A DNA stretch of 64,000 bases. Origin: Planctomycetota bacterium (GTDB lineage Bacteria > Planctomycetota > Phycisphaerae > UBA1845). The stretch is taken from contig JACQFE010000060.1 in the NCBI GenBank assembly GCA_016200265.1, forward strand, positions 1 to 64,000, written 5' to 3'. The notes beneath the pieces were generated by a model. That model ran no database searches. It was not told where the DNA came from and saw only the letters and a program-made list of their open reading frames with translations. Shown in pieces: positions 1 through 9,135 of this stretch. Positions within the stretch are counted from its first letter, which is position 1. The number at the start of each line of letters is the position of its first letter. The position numbers and the translations under genes were made by a program.

Positions 1-1
1 C

Positions 2-130
2 AACAGTTGGCTTCACCAATACCGTCGCCTGCGGGTGCGCTACGAACGACGCAGCGACACGCACGAAGCCTTCCTCAAACTCGGTTGTATCCTGATTTGC
101 CATAAATGCCTGATGGGGTCATTTTGTTAG
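2..130 (+). mobile_element. C-terminal end of an IS5-family-like DDE transposase (truncated by window start)
   Basis: Frame starting at base 2 reads NSWLHQYRRLRVRYERRSDTHEAFLKLGCILICHKCLMGSFC*, matching the typical 'RF/YRRLRIRYERRADIHEAFLxLGCxLIC' C-terminus of IS5-type transposases; not in the ORF track because it starts outside the window. Confidence 0.75.
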
Positions 131-224
131 GTGTTCTAAATGTAGTATCGCTGGGCATCGAAGCGCATGCCGCGCCGCTCGATGGGATCAAGTGAATTTG
201 AGATCTCAAGGAGTTGTATTTCAA

Positions 225-3200
225 ATGATCAGCATCGCAAGTGCGCATCGGTCGATCACGGTTTTGATAGTTTTTACTTTCTTTGCTTCCAAGACTTGCA
301 TCGGGGCGACGAATTACCATGTCCCAGCCGACTACCCCACCATCCAAGCTTGCATTATTGCAGCGCAAACGGGTGACGAGTGTGTGGTCGCGCCGGGCAG
401 GTATAGCGAGCGAATCAACTTTCGAGGCAGGGCAATCATATTGCATAGTCTCGGTGGTGCGGCGGTGACCACCATCGATGGCACTGGACTTGGCGGCAGT
501 GTTGTCACTTTCGATCACGGTGAGACCTCCTCCACAATCCTCGACGGCTTCACAATCACCGGAGGAACGGGACCAAATGGCGGAGGCATGTACATTTACA
601 ATGGCAGCCCAATGGTGACAAATTGTGCGTTCATCAGGAACTCGGTGGCGGGGAGCGGCGGAGGCATTTTCAACTACAACAGCAATCCGACGCTAATCAA
701 CTGTACATTTTACGGAAATTCGTCCCTCCAGAATGGCGGAGGAATCTACAACTCCAGCAGCAATCCGCAAATCGCAAATTGTACGTTTAGCGCCAACGTA
801 GCTCAGTACCTTGGTGGGGCAATTTACGGTTCCAGCAGCAACAGCAGTCCGAAAGCGAACAATTGTATCCTTTGGGGCAACCACCCTGACCAGGTCAATG
901 GCAGCGCTACGATTAGTAACAGTGACATCGAGGGCGGCTGGACGGGTTTGGGCAACATCAACGTCGACCCCGTTTTTCTTAATGCGTACGGAGGCGACTT
1001 GCGTTTGCGGTCCGGATCGCCTTGCATCGACGCCGGTGACAACGCGGCCATACCGGTTGGGATCACAACGGACATGGATAGAAACGTTCGGCGCGTTGAC
1101 GATCTTTGTGCGAGCGACACGGGTCATGGCCCTGCCCCGATCGTGGACATGGGGGCCTTCGAGTTGCCCGCGCCTCCACGATGCGGAGATGGCGTCTGCG
1201 ATCCCGGTGACTCGTGCGAGCTTTGTGCCTGCGACTGTGGCGCCTGTTGCGGCGATGGCGTATGCAGCGTCCATGAAAATTGCATTTCATGTCCTGTCGA
1301 CTGTACTTGTCCGACCTTACATGTTCCGGGTGATTACGGCCTGATTCAGGAGGCGATCGCCGCTGCCCATGGCGGAGACGAGATAATCGTTGGACCAGGC
1401 ATGTACAACGAGGCCATCGATTTTCTCGGAAAGGCGATTACGGTCCGGAGTTCCAACGGCCCTTCGACCACAAAGATCGATGCAACTGGGCTTAACAGAA
1501 GCGTGGTCACGTGTCGCCTTGGCGAGGGACCGGCAACTCTTCTTGATGGATTTACAATTAAGGGGGGGAAGGCCAACTCCGGCGGCGGGATGTACAACGA
1601 CATAAGCAGCCCAACCATCAGGAACTGCACGTTCAGCCAAAACGTGGCCACCAATGAAGGTGGCGGAATTTACAACAATCGTGGCAAACCAGTGATTACG
1701 AATTGTAGGTTTATCCACAATTCCAGTTGGATAGGCGGTGCTCTAGAAAATTGGTATAGCAATTCGACAATCGTGAATTGTATTTTTGTGCGCAATGATG
1801 CGAGTTCTGATGGCGGTGGAATTGATAACTACAACAGCAATCCCACGGTCACCAACTGCACCTTCTTTGGAAATACCACTACTGGATTTGGTGGTGGAAT
1901 GTCGAATGCAGGCGGAAACAGCGTCCCAACGGTCACCAATTGTATCCTTTGGGACAATTTTCCAGACCAAATCACCAACCGTCCCATCGTGAGTTCCTGT
2001 GATGTAAAAGGAGGGTGGAGCGGCGTCGGAAACATCAACGCCGACCCCCTCTTTGCAAATGCAAATAAAGGAGACGTGCGCCTCCGATCGGGGTCGCCTT
2101 GCATCGACGCAGGAAACAATGGAGGAGTGCCAGTCGGGCTTACGATGGATCTGGATGGCAGCCCTCGTTTCACGGATGATCGGTGCGCCATCAACGCCGG
2201 TTATGGGGTTGGGCCGTTGGTTGATATGGGAGCCTTCGAGGCAGTGACTGCACCGGAATGTGGTAATGGCATTTGTGAACAAGGTGAGTCATGTGAATCC
2301 TGCGTTTGCGATTGTGGCGAATGTTGCGGCGATGGGATTTGCGCACCATTTGAGGACTGCCTAACGTGTGCCGTCGATTGTTTATGTAAAACGATACATG
2401 TTCCGGACGAGTATGAACTGATCCAAGACGCAATCCAGGACGCAAAAGATGGTGACGAGATATCGGTCGCGCCTGGTCGATACTCCGAGGTGATTGATTT
2501 TCTGGGTAAAACGATTGTTGTACGAAGCTCCGCCGGACCGGACGTAACGACGATTGACGCCACGGGACTGAATTCGAGCGTTGTGACTTGCTGGAATGAA
2601 GAAGGCCCGAATACCGTGCTTGATGGATTTACGATCACAGGAGGGCGAGTCGGAATGACCAGCAATGCCAGCAACCCGACTGTCGCTAACTGCGTGTTCA
2701 CTGGAAATCAGGGCGCAGGGATGACCAATAGCTTAAGCAGTCCCATAGTGAGAAATTGCTCGTTTATCGGAAACTCATCGGCGGGCGATGGCGGCGGAAT
2801 GTCCAATGACTTTTATAGCAGTCCAACAGTGACACGATGCACATTTCGAGATAATACAGTGCAGTATCGTGGGGGCGGCATGGCCAACAACTTTTTTAGC
2901 AGTCCCCAGATGACGAATTGTTCCTTCATCGGAAATAAGGCTCAATGGGGCGGAGGAGCGATTCATAATACATACAACAGCAACCCAACGATTACGAATT
3001 CCACGTTCGATAAGAATTTGAGTGGTCCTTACAAAGACGGGGGCGCTCTATTCAATGATCAAAGCAACCCAACGCTTGCCAATTGCATTTTGTGGAACAA
3101 CTATCCCAACCAGATTACGCAAATTAATGGAGGCGCTACGGCGATAAGCTTCAGTAACATCAAAGGTGGCTGGATCGGCGACGGGAACATCGATGCGGAA

Positions 3201-4727
3201 CCCATGTTCCTCGATGAATTTCGTGATGATCTGCACCTTATGTCCGGGTCCCCGTGTGTCGATGCGGGAAGCAATGCGGCTCTGCCGCTTGGGGCGACGA
3301 ATGACTTAGGCGGCAGTGCCCGACGAGTTGATGATCCGTGCACACTTGATACGGGGCTTGGTACTGCTCCCGTGGTGGACATGGGAGGGTTCGAGCTCGC
3401 GTCGCCGTCTGAGTGTGGAAACGGCGTTTGCGATGGGGGAGAAACGTGCGAATTGTGCGCATGTGATTGTGGCAACTGCTGCGGGGATGGCATATGCAGC
3501 GTCCATGAAGACTGCTTATCATGCGTTGCCGATTGCTCTTGCTTGATTCTGAATGTTCCGGCTGACTACGACGGCATCCAAAACGCCATTGAGGCCGCAA
3601 GAAATGGTGACGAAGTTATCATCAACCAAGGCACGTATTTCGAAGCAATCGATCTTCTCGGCAAGGCGATTACGGTCCGGAGTTCATACGGTCCACGTGT
3701 GACGACAATTGATGCGACGGGCCTGGATACAAGTGTCGTTACGTGTCAGTCTGGTGAGGGGCCCGCAACTCGGATTGATGGTCTTACAATTACGGGCGGA
3801 AAAGCCCATTACGGAGGTGGAATGCACACTGAGTATCACAGCGGTCCTACGGTGTCCAACTGCAAGTTCACCAAGAACGCGGCTAGTGAAGGCGGCGGAA
3901 TGTACAATTCTGGAAGCACGCCGACGGTCATCAATTGCGAGTTTAATGGAAACACAGCCAGTTCGATCGGCGGGGGGATGCTTAACGACAGCTATAGCAG
4001 TGCGACGGTCGTCAATTGCGCATTTTTTGAAAATACCGCTGGCGGCGGAGGCGGAATATACAACTATGACAGCAATCTGGCTCTGACAAGCTGTACCTTT
4101 AGCGGAAATGTTGCGACTGGGGGCGCCATGTTTAACTTCCGTAGCACCGCAAACGTGACTGGTAGCATTCTCTGGGATAATTATCCCAATCAAATCACCA
4201 ATAACACCAGCAACAACGTCACGGTGCGTTTCAGCAATGTCGAAGGCAACTGGCCGGGCACGGGCAACTTAGCGGGTGATCCGCTCTTTGTGCCGGGGCC
4301 GATTGGGTGCTTCTATTTGAGCCAGAAAGCTGCTGGGCAAGCTGTTGACAGCCCATGCCTCAATTCGGGCAGTGATACGGCCGCTATCTTGGGATTGAAC
4401 GCGATGACGACACGCAGCGATGAGGGAACCGACTCAGGCCGCGTTGACTTAGGATACCATTATCCGGTGACTAGGCTCCCGCTCGTCATGGGCGACTTCG
4501 ACAGGAACGAGCGTGCTGAACTCAGTGACTTTTTGGAGTGGAGATCCTGTATGCATGGACCAGCCTACGCGACTGTTTCGCCGTGCTGCCGTATTTTCGA
4601 TATGGAGCTTGATGGCCACGTCGACCTGGCCGATTTTGCCAAATTCCAATCCGCGCTCAGGGACTTCCCGCACCACATTCCACCCAGCTGCGATCCCAAG
4701 GACCCCCGGTGTGAGAGCACAAAATGA
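225..4727 (+). CDS. Secreted multi-module right-handed parallel beta-helix protein with Cys-rich hinges and C-terminal dockerin-like repeats
   Basis: ATG at 225 with AAGGAG upstream, then a signal peptide; four modules each starting HVPxDYxxIQxAIxAAxxGDE and containing many 'NCxFxxNxAxxGGGxYN' rungs; three CGDGVCxxxExCxxCxxDCG...C hinges; C-terminal GDFDRNERAELSDFLEW / DMELDGHVDLADFAKFQ. Confidence 0.9.
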   Translation: MISIASAHRSITVLIVFTFFASKTCIGATNYHVPADYPTIQACIIAAQTGDECVVAPGRYSERINFRGRAIILHSLGGAAVTTIDGTGLGGSVVTFDHGETSSTILDGFTITGGTGPNGGGMYIYNGSPMVTNCAFIRNSVAGSGGGIFNYNSNPTLINCTFYGNSSLQNGGGIYNSSSNPQIANCTFSANVAQYLGGAIYGSSSNSSPKANNCILWGNHPDQVNGSATISNSDIEGGWTGLGNINVDPVFLNAYGGDLRLRSGSPCIDAGDNAAIPVGITTDMDRNVRRVDDLCASDTGHGPAPIVDMGAFELPAPPRCGDGVCDPGDSCELCACDCGACCGDGVCSVHENCISCPVDCTCPTLHVPGDYGLIQEAIAAAHGGDEIIVGPGMYNEAIDFLGKAITVRSSNGPSTTKIDATGLNRSVVTCRLGEGPATLLDGFTIKGGKANSGGGMYNDISSPTIRNCTFSQNVATNEGGGIYNNRGKPVITNCRFIHNSSWIGGALENWYSNSTIVNCIFVRNDASSDGGGIDNYNSNPTVTNCTFFGNTTTGFGGGMSNAGGNSVPTVTNCILWDNFPDQITNRPIVSSCDVKGGWSGVGNINADPLFANANKGDVRLRSGSPCIDAGNNGGVPVGLTMDLDGSPRFTDDRCAINAGYGVGPLVDMGAFEAVTAPECGNGICEQGESCESCVCDCGECCGDGICAPFEDCLTCAVDCLCKTIHVPDEYELIQDAIQDAKDGDEISVAPGRYSEVIDFLGKTIVVRSSAGPDVTTIDATGLNSSVVTCWNEEGPNTVLDGFTITGGRVGMTSNASNPTVANCVFTGNQGAGMTNSLSSPIVRNCSFIGNSSAGDGGGMSNDFYSSPTVTRCTFRDNTVQYRGGGMANNFFSSPQMTNCSFIGNKAQWGGGAIHNTYNSNPTITNSTFDKNLSGPYKDGGALFNDQSNPTLANCILWNNYPNQITQINGGATAISFSNIKGGWIGDGNIDAEPMFLDEFRDDLHLMSGSPCVDAGSNAALPLGATNDLGGSARRVDDPCTLDTGLGTAPVVDMGGFELASPSECGNGVCDGGETCELCACDCGNCCGDGICSVHEDCLSCVADCSCLILNVPADYDGIQNAIEAARNGDEVIINQGTYFEAIDLLGKAITVRSSYGPRVTTIDATGLDTSVVTCQSGEGPATRIDGLTITGGKAHYGGGMHTEYHSGPTVSNCKFTKNAASEGGGMYNSGSTPTVINCEFNGNTASSIGGGMLNDSYSSATVVNCAFFENTAGGGGGIYNYDSNLALTSCTFSGNVATGGAMFNFRSTANVTGSILWDNYPNQITNNTSNNVTVRFSNVEGNWPGTGNLAGDPLFVPGPIGCFYLSQKAAGQAVDSPCLNSGSDTAAILGLNAMTTRSDEGTDSGRVDLGYHYPVTRLPLVMGDFDRNERAELSDFLEWRSCMHGPAYATVSPCCRIFDMELDGHVDLADFAKFQSALRDFPHHIPPSCDPKDPRCESTK

Positions 4728-5115
4728 ACCAGACGCGTCGCCATATTATGATCGATCCCCTGTATTGCGCCATCCATCGCACGTTTCCGGGTGACGGAGA
4801 ATCTGCTATAGGGCGATGCGTGCGTTCACATGGCGTGGTTGCGTTCGTTAATTTGAGTGCGGATCCAACTTATGCGTGCTTGCGCCAGCGAGACTTCAAC
4901 ACGCAAGTTATGCAAGCGCCGCGACAAGCATCGCATGGGCAGGGGAATGTCCGAAGGTCGTCTTCAAAGTCAAAGTAACGCGCCCGGCCCGCCCGTTATA
5001 GGCGTTGAGATGAATTCTTCAGACCGCTTCTGGAAACGTCGTCACCAATCCGGAAGCCACAGTGCAAAGAGACTTTGCATTTCCCATAACTCTTTAGTGA
5101 TTCGCGGTTTAGAAT

Positions 5116-5769
5116 TTACTGCCCGCACGTTGCCAATGTGAATGTCGAGAGTTCAAGTCCCTTCACCCGCTTCGAAGAATCTTTGCGAATTATCGCGCAA
5201 GTCCGTCCAAACTTCATAGGTTGACGTGTGCCACCGCATTGACCCTCATTTTCAAGTTCACTGAATGATTGCGCATCGTTTTGCCCTGAAGTGCGTCGCG
5301 AGCGCTGCGCGATATCACAGCCCCAAGTCCCGGCCATCTTCAACGCCTCATTTTCGCGAGCCGGTTCGGTCGGTGGCCACGGCAGACCGACGATTACCGA
5401 CGCCACGAGAAGCAATCTTTCATCTGTGTAAGTGTTCGCTGACAATCGCGGATCGGTATGACGCATGCGTGCTTGTGCAAGTCTCAGCGGGACCGCGTTG
5501 GCGGATAGAAACGTTACCAGTGATTTCTGAACGGCGTGCAGATTCGCGCGGCCCACGTCGGTTGCCCCGGCGATACCGGCGGCCTTTCAGTCACCCCTTA
5601 GCGCCTTCATATCCGGCACCCGCGACAGCACGGCGTCGGTTGCATTGATGTCCACGGGCCTACGGGTTCGCAGGGCATCGATGACTTGTGGGTGAAGCGC
5701 AATGGAGTCGGAGCGCTTCGATTTCGTCGTCAACGTACGCAGGACATTAGTCGCATGAAGCAGGCTACC
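5116..5769 (-). pseudogene. Degenerate tyrosine recombinase/phage integrase C-terminal half
   Basis: Minus strand: LHATNVLRTLTTKSKRSDSIALHPQVIDALRTRRPVDINATDAVLSRVPDMKALRGD*KAAGIAGATDVGRANLHAVQKSLVTFLSANAVPLRLAQARMRHTDPRLSANTYTDERLL...; in-frame TGA (plus 5587-5589), HxxR motif reads HAVQ, N-terminal half absent (stop at 5770-5772). Confidence 0.8.
5125..5171 (+). other. tRNA-Gly(GCC)-like 3' half (putative attachment-site remnant)
   Basis: cacg-TTGCCAA-tgtg anticodon arm (GCC at 5132-5134), then gagag-TTCAAGT-ccctt T-arm and CACCCGC acceptor 3' strand + T discriminator; no matching GCGGGTG 5' half upstream. Confidence 0.5.
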
Positions 5770-5989
5770 TTACAGATTCCAACTCCGCGAGTCAACTGCT
5801 CTCATGGAATTTGACTTGTATCGCAGCCCGATCGGGTTTGCCGATAGGGCATTTGGAGAGGAACCACCGTGAAATTGACACGCAATCAAGCAGGATCCCT
5901 TGATGCGTGCTCCGGTCTGCCTAAGATTCACTGTCAAGTGGTATGGATCGGGATTCGGCCGAGTGTCTTCCCATTGGCGAGCATGCGTT

Positions 5990-6589
5990 ATGAAGCGAAA
6001 GACTTCCCCCGACGATCTCATCAATTCGGTGTACGACGAATTACGCGTCGTCGCGGAAAGCTATCTACGCCGCCAGCCCTCCGATTTCACGCTTTGCCCC
6101 ACGGAAATTGTTCACGAAGCCTGCATTCATTTCATCGAGCATGGCAACGTCAACTGGACGAGCGCAGGTCACTTTCGTGCGATCGCAATCTGCAAGATGT
6201 GGCAGGTGATCGTGGATCACCTCAAACGGCGGGATGCACAGAAACGCGGCGGGCGCGCACGATCCCAAACTGTTTCTGAGTCCCGATCAGAGGGGGTTGG
6301 GGATGGCGCTGTTGCGTCGCCTTGGAAGCGAATTCCGCTCGGCGACGTCACCGTGGAATGGCACGACCGACAGGTGGACCTGCTGGACCTTGCCGAGGCT
6401 CTGAATGAACTTGGCGGCGCCAGCGGCCGTTTGCGCGATGTCGTGACATTGCACTGGTTTGGCGGCCTCACTCACGCCGAAGTGGGGGAGGAGCTCGGGT
6501 TGAGCACCAGCACGGCGGAAAAAGACTATCGACATGCGCTGGCGTGGCTCAACCGGCACTTGCAGGGGAGCCGTGCCGATGGCCACTGA
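5990..6589 (+). CDS. ECF-type RNA polymerase sigma factor (planctomycete-type)
   Basis: MKRKTSPDDLINSVYDELRVVAESYLRRQ...PTEIVHEACIHFIEHGNVNWTSAGHFRAIAICKMWQVIVDHLKRR...LRDVVTLHWFGGLTHAEVGEELGLSTSTAEKDYRHALAWLNRHL: sigma region 2 and 4 patterns. Confidence 0.88.
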   Translation: MKRKTSPDDLINSVYDELRVVAESYLRRQPSDFTLCPTEIVHEACIHFIEHGNVNWTSAGHFRAIAICKMWQVIVDHLKRRDAQKRGGRARSQTVSESRSEGVGDGAVASPWKRIPLGDVTVEWHDRQVDLLDLAEALNELGGASGRLRDVVTLHWFGGLTHAEVGEELGLSTSTAEKDYRHALAWLNRHLQGSRADGH

Positions 6590-7811
6590 TTTTCACATTC
6601 GCGTGGGCGAAATTCTCGAGCGTGCCTTCCAGCAGCCCACCGCCGCACGCGAGGCATTCATTGCGCGAGCGGCACGCGGCAGCGGCACGGTGCTGGGCGA
6701 GGTGAAATCACTCTTGTCGCATTATGCCGCTGTTCGGCGTTTCGAACTCGAGCGGCCGAAGGGCATGCCGTGCGTCCGTTCCCTCGGCAAGAACGTCGAT
6801 GATGACTTGTGGCAACCGCCATTCTCGATTGCCCCATTTCGAGTCACCGAGGTTCTCGGATGCGGCGGAATGGGGGTCGTGTATCGAGGCGTTCACTCGA
6901 AAACCCGGGCTGAAGTGGCCATCAAGGTCATCCGTCGGCGTCTTCTTCTGAATGAGTTTCGTCGGTTCAAACAAGAGGAGGAACTTCTGCGCCGGTTGCG
7001 GCATCCGGGTATTGTCTGGTTCATGTACAGCGGACAAGTCGTGATCCGACGCGGACCGGGCCGTTCGGTCGAGGATCGACGTCCCTATTTTGTGATGGAA
7101 TATGTCGCGGGCATGCCGCTAACGAAGTATGCAAATGATAACAAACTCGACACGCTGCAACGCCTTGCCCTTCTTGCACGAATCTGCGAAGCGGTTCAAT
7201 TCGCGCATCTCCGCGGCGTCGTTCATTGCGACCTGAAGCCCGACAACATTCTGGTGGATCAGTCCGGTCAGCCGCGGATTCTTGACTTTGGCATTGCGAC
7301 TTTGGGGCAAATCCGAGGCGAGCCGGTCATCGACGGCGGCCGTTTTGTCGGTACACCCGCTTATGCGAGTCCCGAACAGGTTTCAGCGCGTCGCTCAGTC
7401 TTATCGCCTGCGACGGATGTCTACTCACTGGGTTTGATCGCGCATGAGTTGCTGGCAGGCCGCCTGCCCAGGAGAGAGGCCGGGCGAATGGCTGTGGACC
7501 TCTCAAACGTGCGGACGTCTGCAGGTCACGATGCACCGAGTCACCGCGACTTGGAATTGCAACACGCCCTGCGCGTTCTCCTTATCGCCGCGCTTCGCGG
7601 GGCGGGCGGTCGGCGTTACGAGAATGCCGGCGAGTTTGGCGCAGACTTGATTGCGGTTCAACGGGCGTTTTCCGAATCATCGGACCGCAAGAATACGCTG
7701 TTGGGATGGCTTGCCGGGCTGCGGAGAGAAGCGCCGAGCGCACCGACGAGCCACGATCAACTTCTTTGTGCGTTGCTCCGCACGCGCATCGGCCTGGGGC
7801 TCAGGATGTGA
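6579..7811 (+). CDS. Serine/threonine protein kinase
   Basis: LGCGGMGVVYRGVHSKTRAEVAIKVI, HCDLKPDNILVD, ILDFGIATLG, GTPAYASPEQ, TDVYSLGLIAHELLAGRLP; overlaps the sigma-factor stop. Confidence 0.92.
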   Translation: MATDFHIRVGEILERAFQQPTAAREAFIARAARGSGTVLGEVKSLLSHYAAVRRFELERPKGMPCVRSLGKNVDDDLWQPPFSIAPFRVTEVLGCGGMGVVYRGVHSKTRAEVAIKVIRRRLLLNEFRRFKQEEELLRRLRHPGIVWFMYSGQVVIRRGPGRSVEDRRPYFVMEYVAGMPLTKYANDNKLDTLQRLALLARICEAVQFAHLRGVVHCDLKPDNILVDQSGQPRILDFGIATLGQIRGEPVIDGGRFVGTPAYASPEQVSARRSVLSPATDVYSLGLIAHELLAGRLPRREAGRMAVDLSNVRTSAGHDAPSHRDLELQHALRVLLIAALRGAGGRRYENAGEFGADLIAVQRAFSESSDRKNTLLGWLAGLRREAPSAPTSHDQLLCALLRTRIGLGLRM

Positions 7812-7836
7812 GGTTGAGGCTGGGAAACACGGTCAC

Positions 7837-8244
7837 TCATGACGCCGTGCGAAATCGAGCAGTTCGAGAGATTATGTGTTCGGCGATTCGAAGATGGGCG
7901 GTCACGATCACCACATTTGGAGTTTTCCCGTCGACGCGAATCGTCACTTCTCCAATCATGTTTTCAGGGACAATGGCGTTTCCCTCCAATGTGATCGATG
8001 CATTCGGGTCCATTGCTCCATGAACATTGAACCATGCTCGGCCACTATCGATGAGTTGTCTCAGCACGATTTCTTCGTGTTCCTGCCGGGTCGTCCGCAC
8101 CAATTGCGCCGTGTTGGCCATGATCAACGCTGAAAGTGCGGTCGCCAAAACGATGAAGAGGAGCGCCATGACCAGCATGGCCCCACGGCGAGCGATCGCG
8201 ATGGGGCGAACCCGGATTTTCGTTCCTGCTCTATTCATCTTCAT
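7837..8244 (-). CDS. Small GspK/PilX-like minor pseudopilin candidate
   Basis: RRGAMLVMALLFIVLATALSALIMANTAQLVRTTRQEHEEIVLRQLIDSGRAWF; N-terminal hydrophobic pilin helix lacking Glu5; overlaps upstream pseudopilin gene. Confidence 0.6.
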   Translation of the reverse strand: MKMNRAGTKIRVRPIAIARRGAMLVMALLFIVLATALSALIMANTAQLVRTTRQEHEEIVLRQLIDSGRAWFNVHGAMDPNASITLEGNAIVPENMIGEVTIRVDGKTPNVVIVTAHLRIAEHIISRTARFRTAS

Positions 8245-8740
8245 GGCCAATCTCACCCGCGCATCGCACAATCCGGTCGATGCGACGGCTTGGTTCCGGA
8301 TCCTTCGCCCCTAATCGGCGCCATGACACGGCAATGCTCACTCCTGTGCCATTCGATGTAGACTTACCTGAGACGATTTCAGCATGAGCAATCAGGGGAG
8401 TCCACGATTTCGGTGCGATGCCCGGCCGCGCCTCTCGTTCCACCTTCTGTTCGAAGAATCGATACACGAGTTGCCCCGATGGCAAATTGAGGGCTACGAC
8501 CTGTCGCACTGTTTCGCCCGCAGTTTCGTGCGTTACAACCGACGTCGACTGACGAACATCGCGAGAAAAACACCGCAGAAAATCGTTGATTTCAGCATAT
8601 TGGTTCCCGAATTCAGCGACCCGCTTTTGGCTGCGCAACATGCTGGCAAGGCCGACGGCCATGAGTGTCCCACCGATCCCGACGATCACGATGACCGTGA
8701 GCATCTCGACCAGAAATACGCCACGACGATTCATAATCAT
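8231..8740 (-). CDS. GspJ-like pseudopilin
   Basis: MNRRGVFLVEMLTVIVIVGIGGTLMAVGLASMLRSQKRVAEF: prepilin cleavage G|VFLVE and helix; ATGA overlap with upstream gene. Confidence 0.65.
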   Translation of the reverse strand: MIMNRRGVFLVEMLTVIVIVGIGGTLMAVGLASMLRSQKRVAEFGNQYAEINDFLRCFSRDVRQSTSVVTHETAGETVRQVVALNLPSGQLVYRFFEQKVEREARPGIAPKSWTPLIAHAEIVSGKSTSNGTGVSIAVSWRRLGAKDPEPSRRIDRIVRCAGEIGHEDE

Positions 8741-9135
8741 GGCCCACTCCTTTGCAAGGGCGCAATGTAAGCTCCAAGTGAGTACCTCGCGGCCCGCCCG
8801 TGCTTCCCGATTGCAGTTGCAGTCACATTGACGCGCAAGAGCGGTCGCCACGATTCTTCAGCATCGACTATTTGGATTTCAAACGCGATCCCCGCATCAT
8901 CGACAATCCTGGCATTTTCAATTGCGACCATGCCGAAGCGCATCCTCTCGACGCACGATTCCGCCGCCAATTGCGCGCGCCGATAATTCACGAAGTAATC
9001 TGTCGCCACCGCATGTCGAGTGAGCAGAAGCGAGGCCATGCCCAGCACCAGTCCGATCAGGGCCAGCGATATGCATGTATCCGTGAGAATAATTCCGCGA
9101 CGAGGGCCCGCCGCACCAAGGCGTCGGCTCATCAT
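8737..9135 (-). CDS. GspI-like pseudopilin (Glu5 replaced by Asp)
   Basis: MMSRRLGAAGPRRGIILTDTCISLALIGLVLGMASLLLTRHAVATDYFVNYRRAQLAAESCVERMRFG; prepilin-like N-terminus; ATGA overlap with gspF2 stop. Confidence 0.6.
   Translation of the reverse strand: MMSRRLGAAGPRRGIILTDTCISLALIGLVLGMASLLLTRHAVATDYFVNYRRAQLAAESCVERMRFGMVAIENARIVDDAGIAFEIQIVDAEESWRPLLRVNVTATAIGKHGRAARYSLGAYIAPLQRSGP

Noticed and set aside
75-518. Minus-strand ORF and the many other antisense ORFs under the beta-helix gene (e.g. 693-1274, 1743-2282, 3684-4193)
   Set aside because: Composition is Arg/Ser/Thr-rich shadow translation of a repetitive coding strand; no RBS or motif support.
5125-5171. Complete functional tRNA-Gly gene
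   Set aside because: Only the anticodon arm to acceptor 3' strand is present; no 5' acceptor strand or D-arm upstream.
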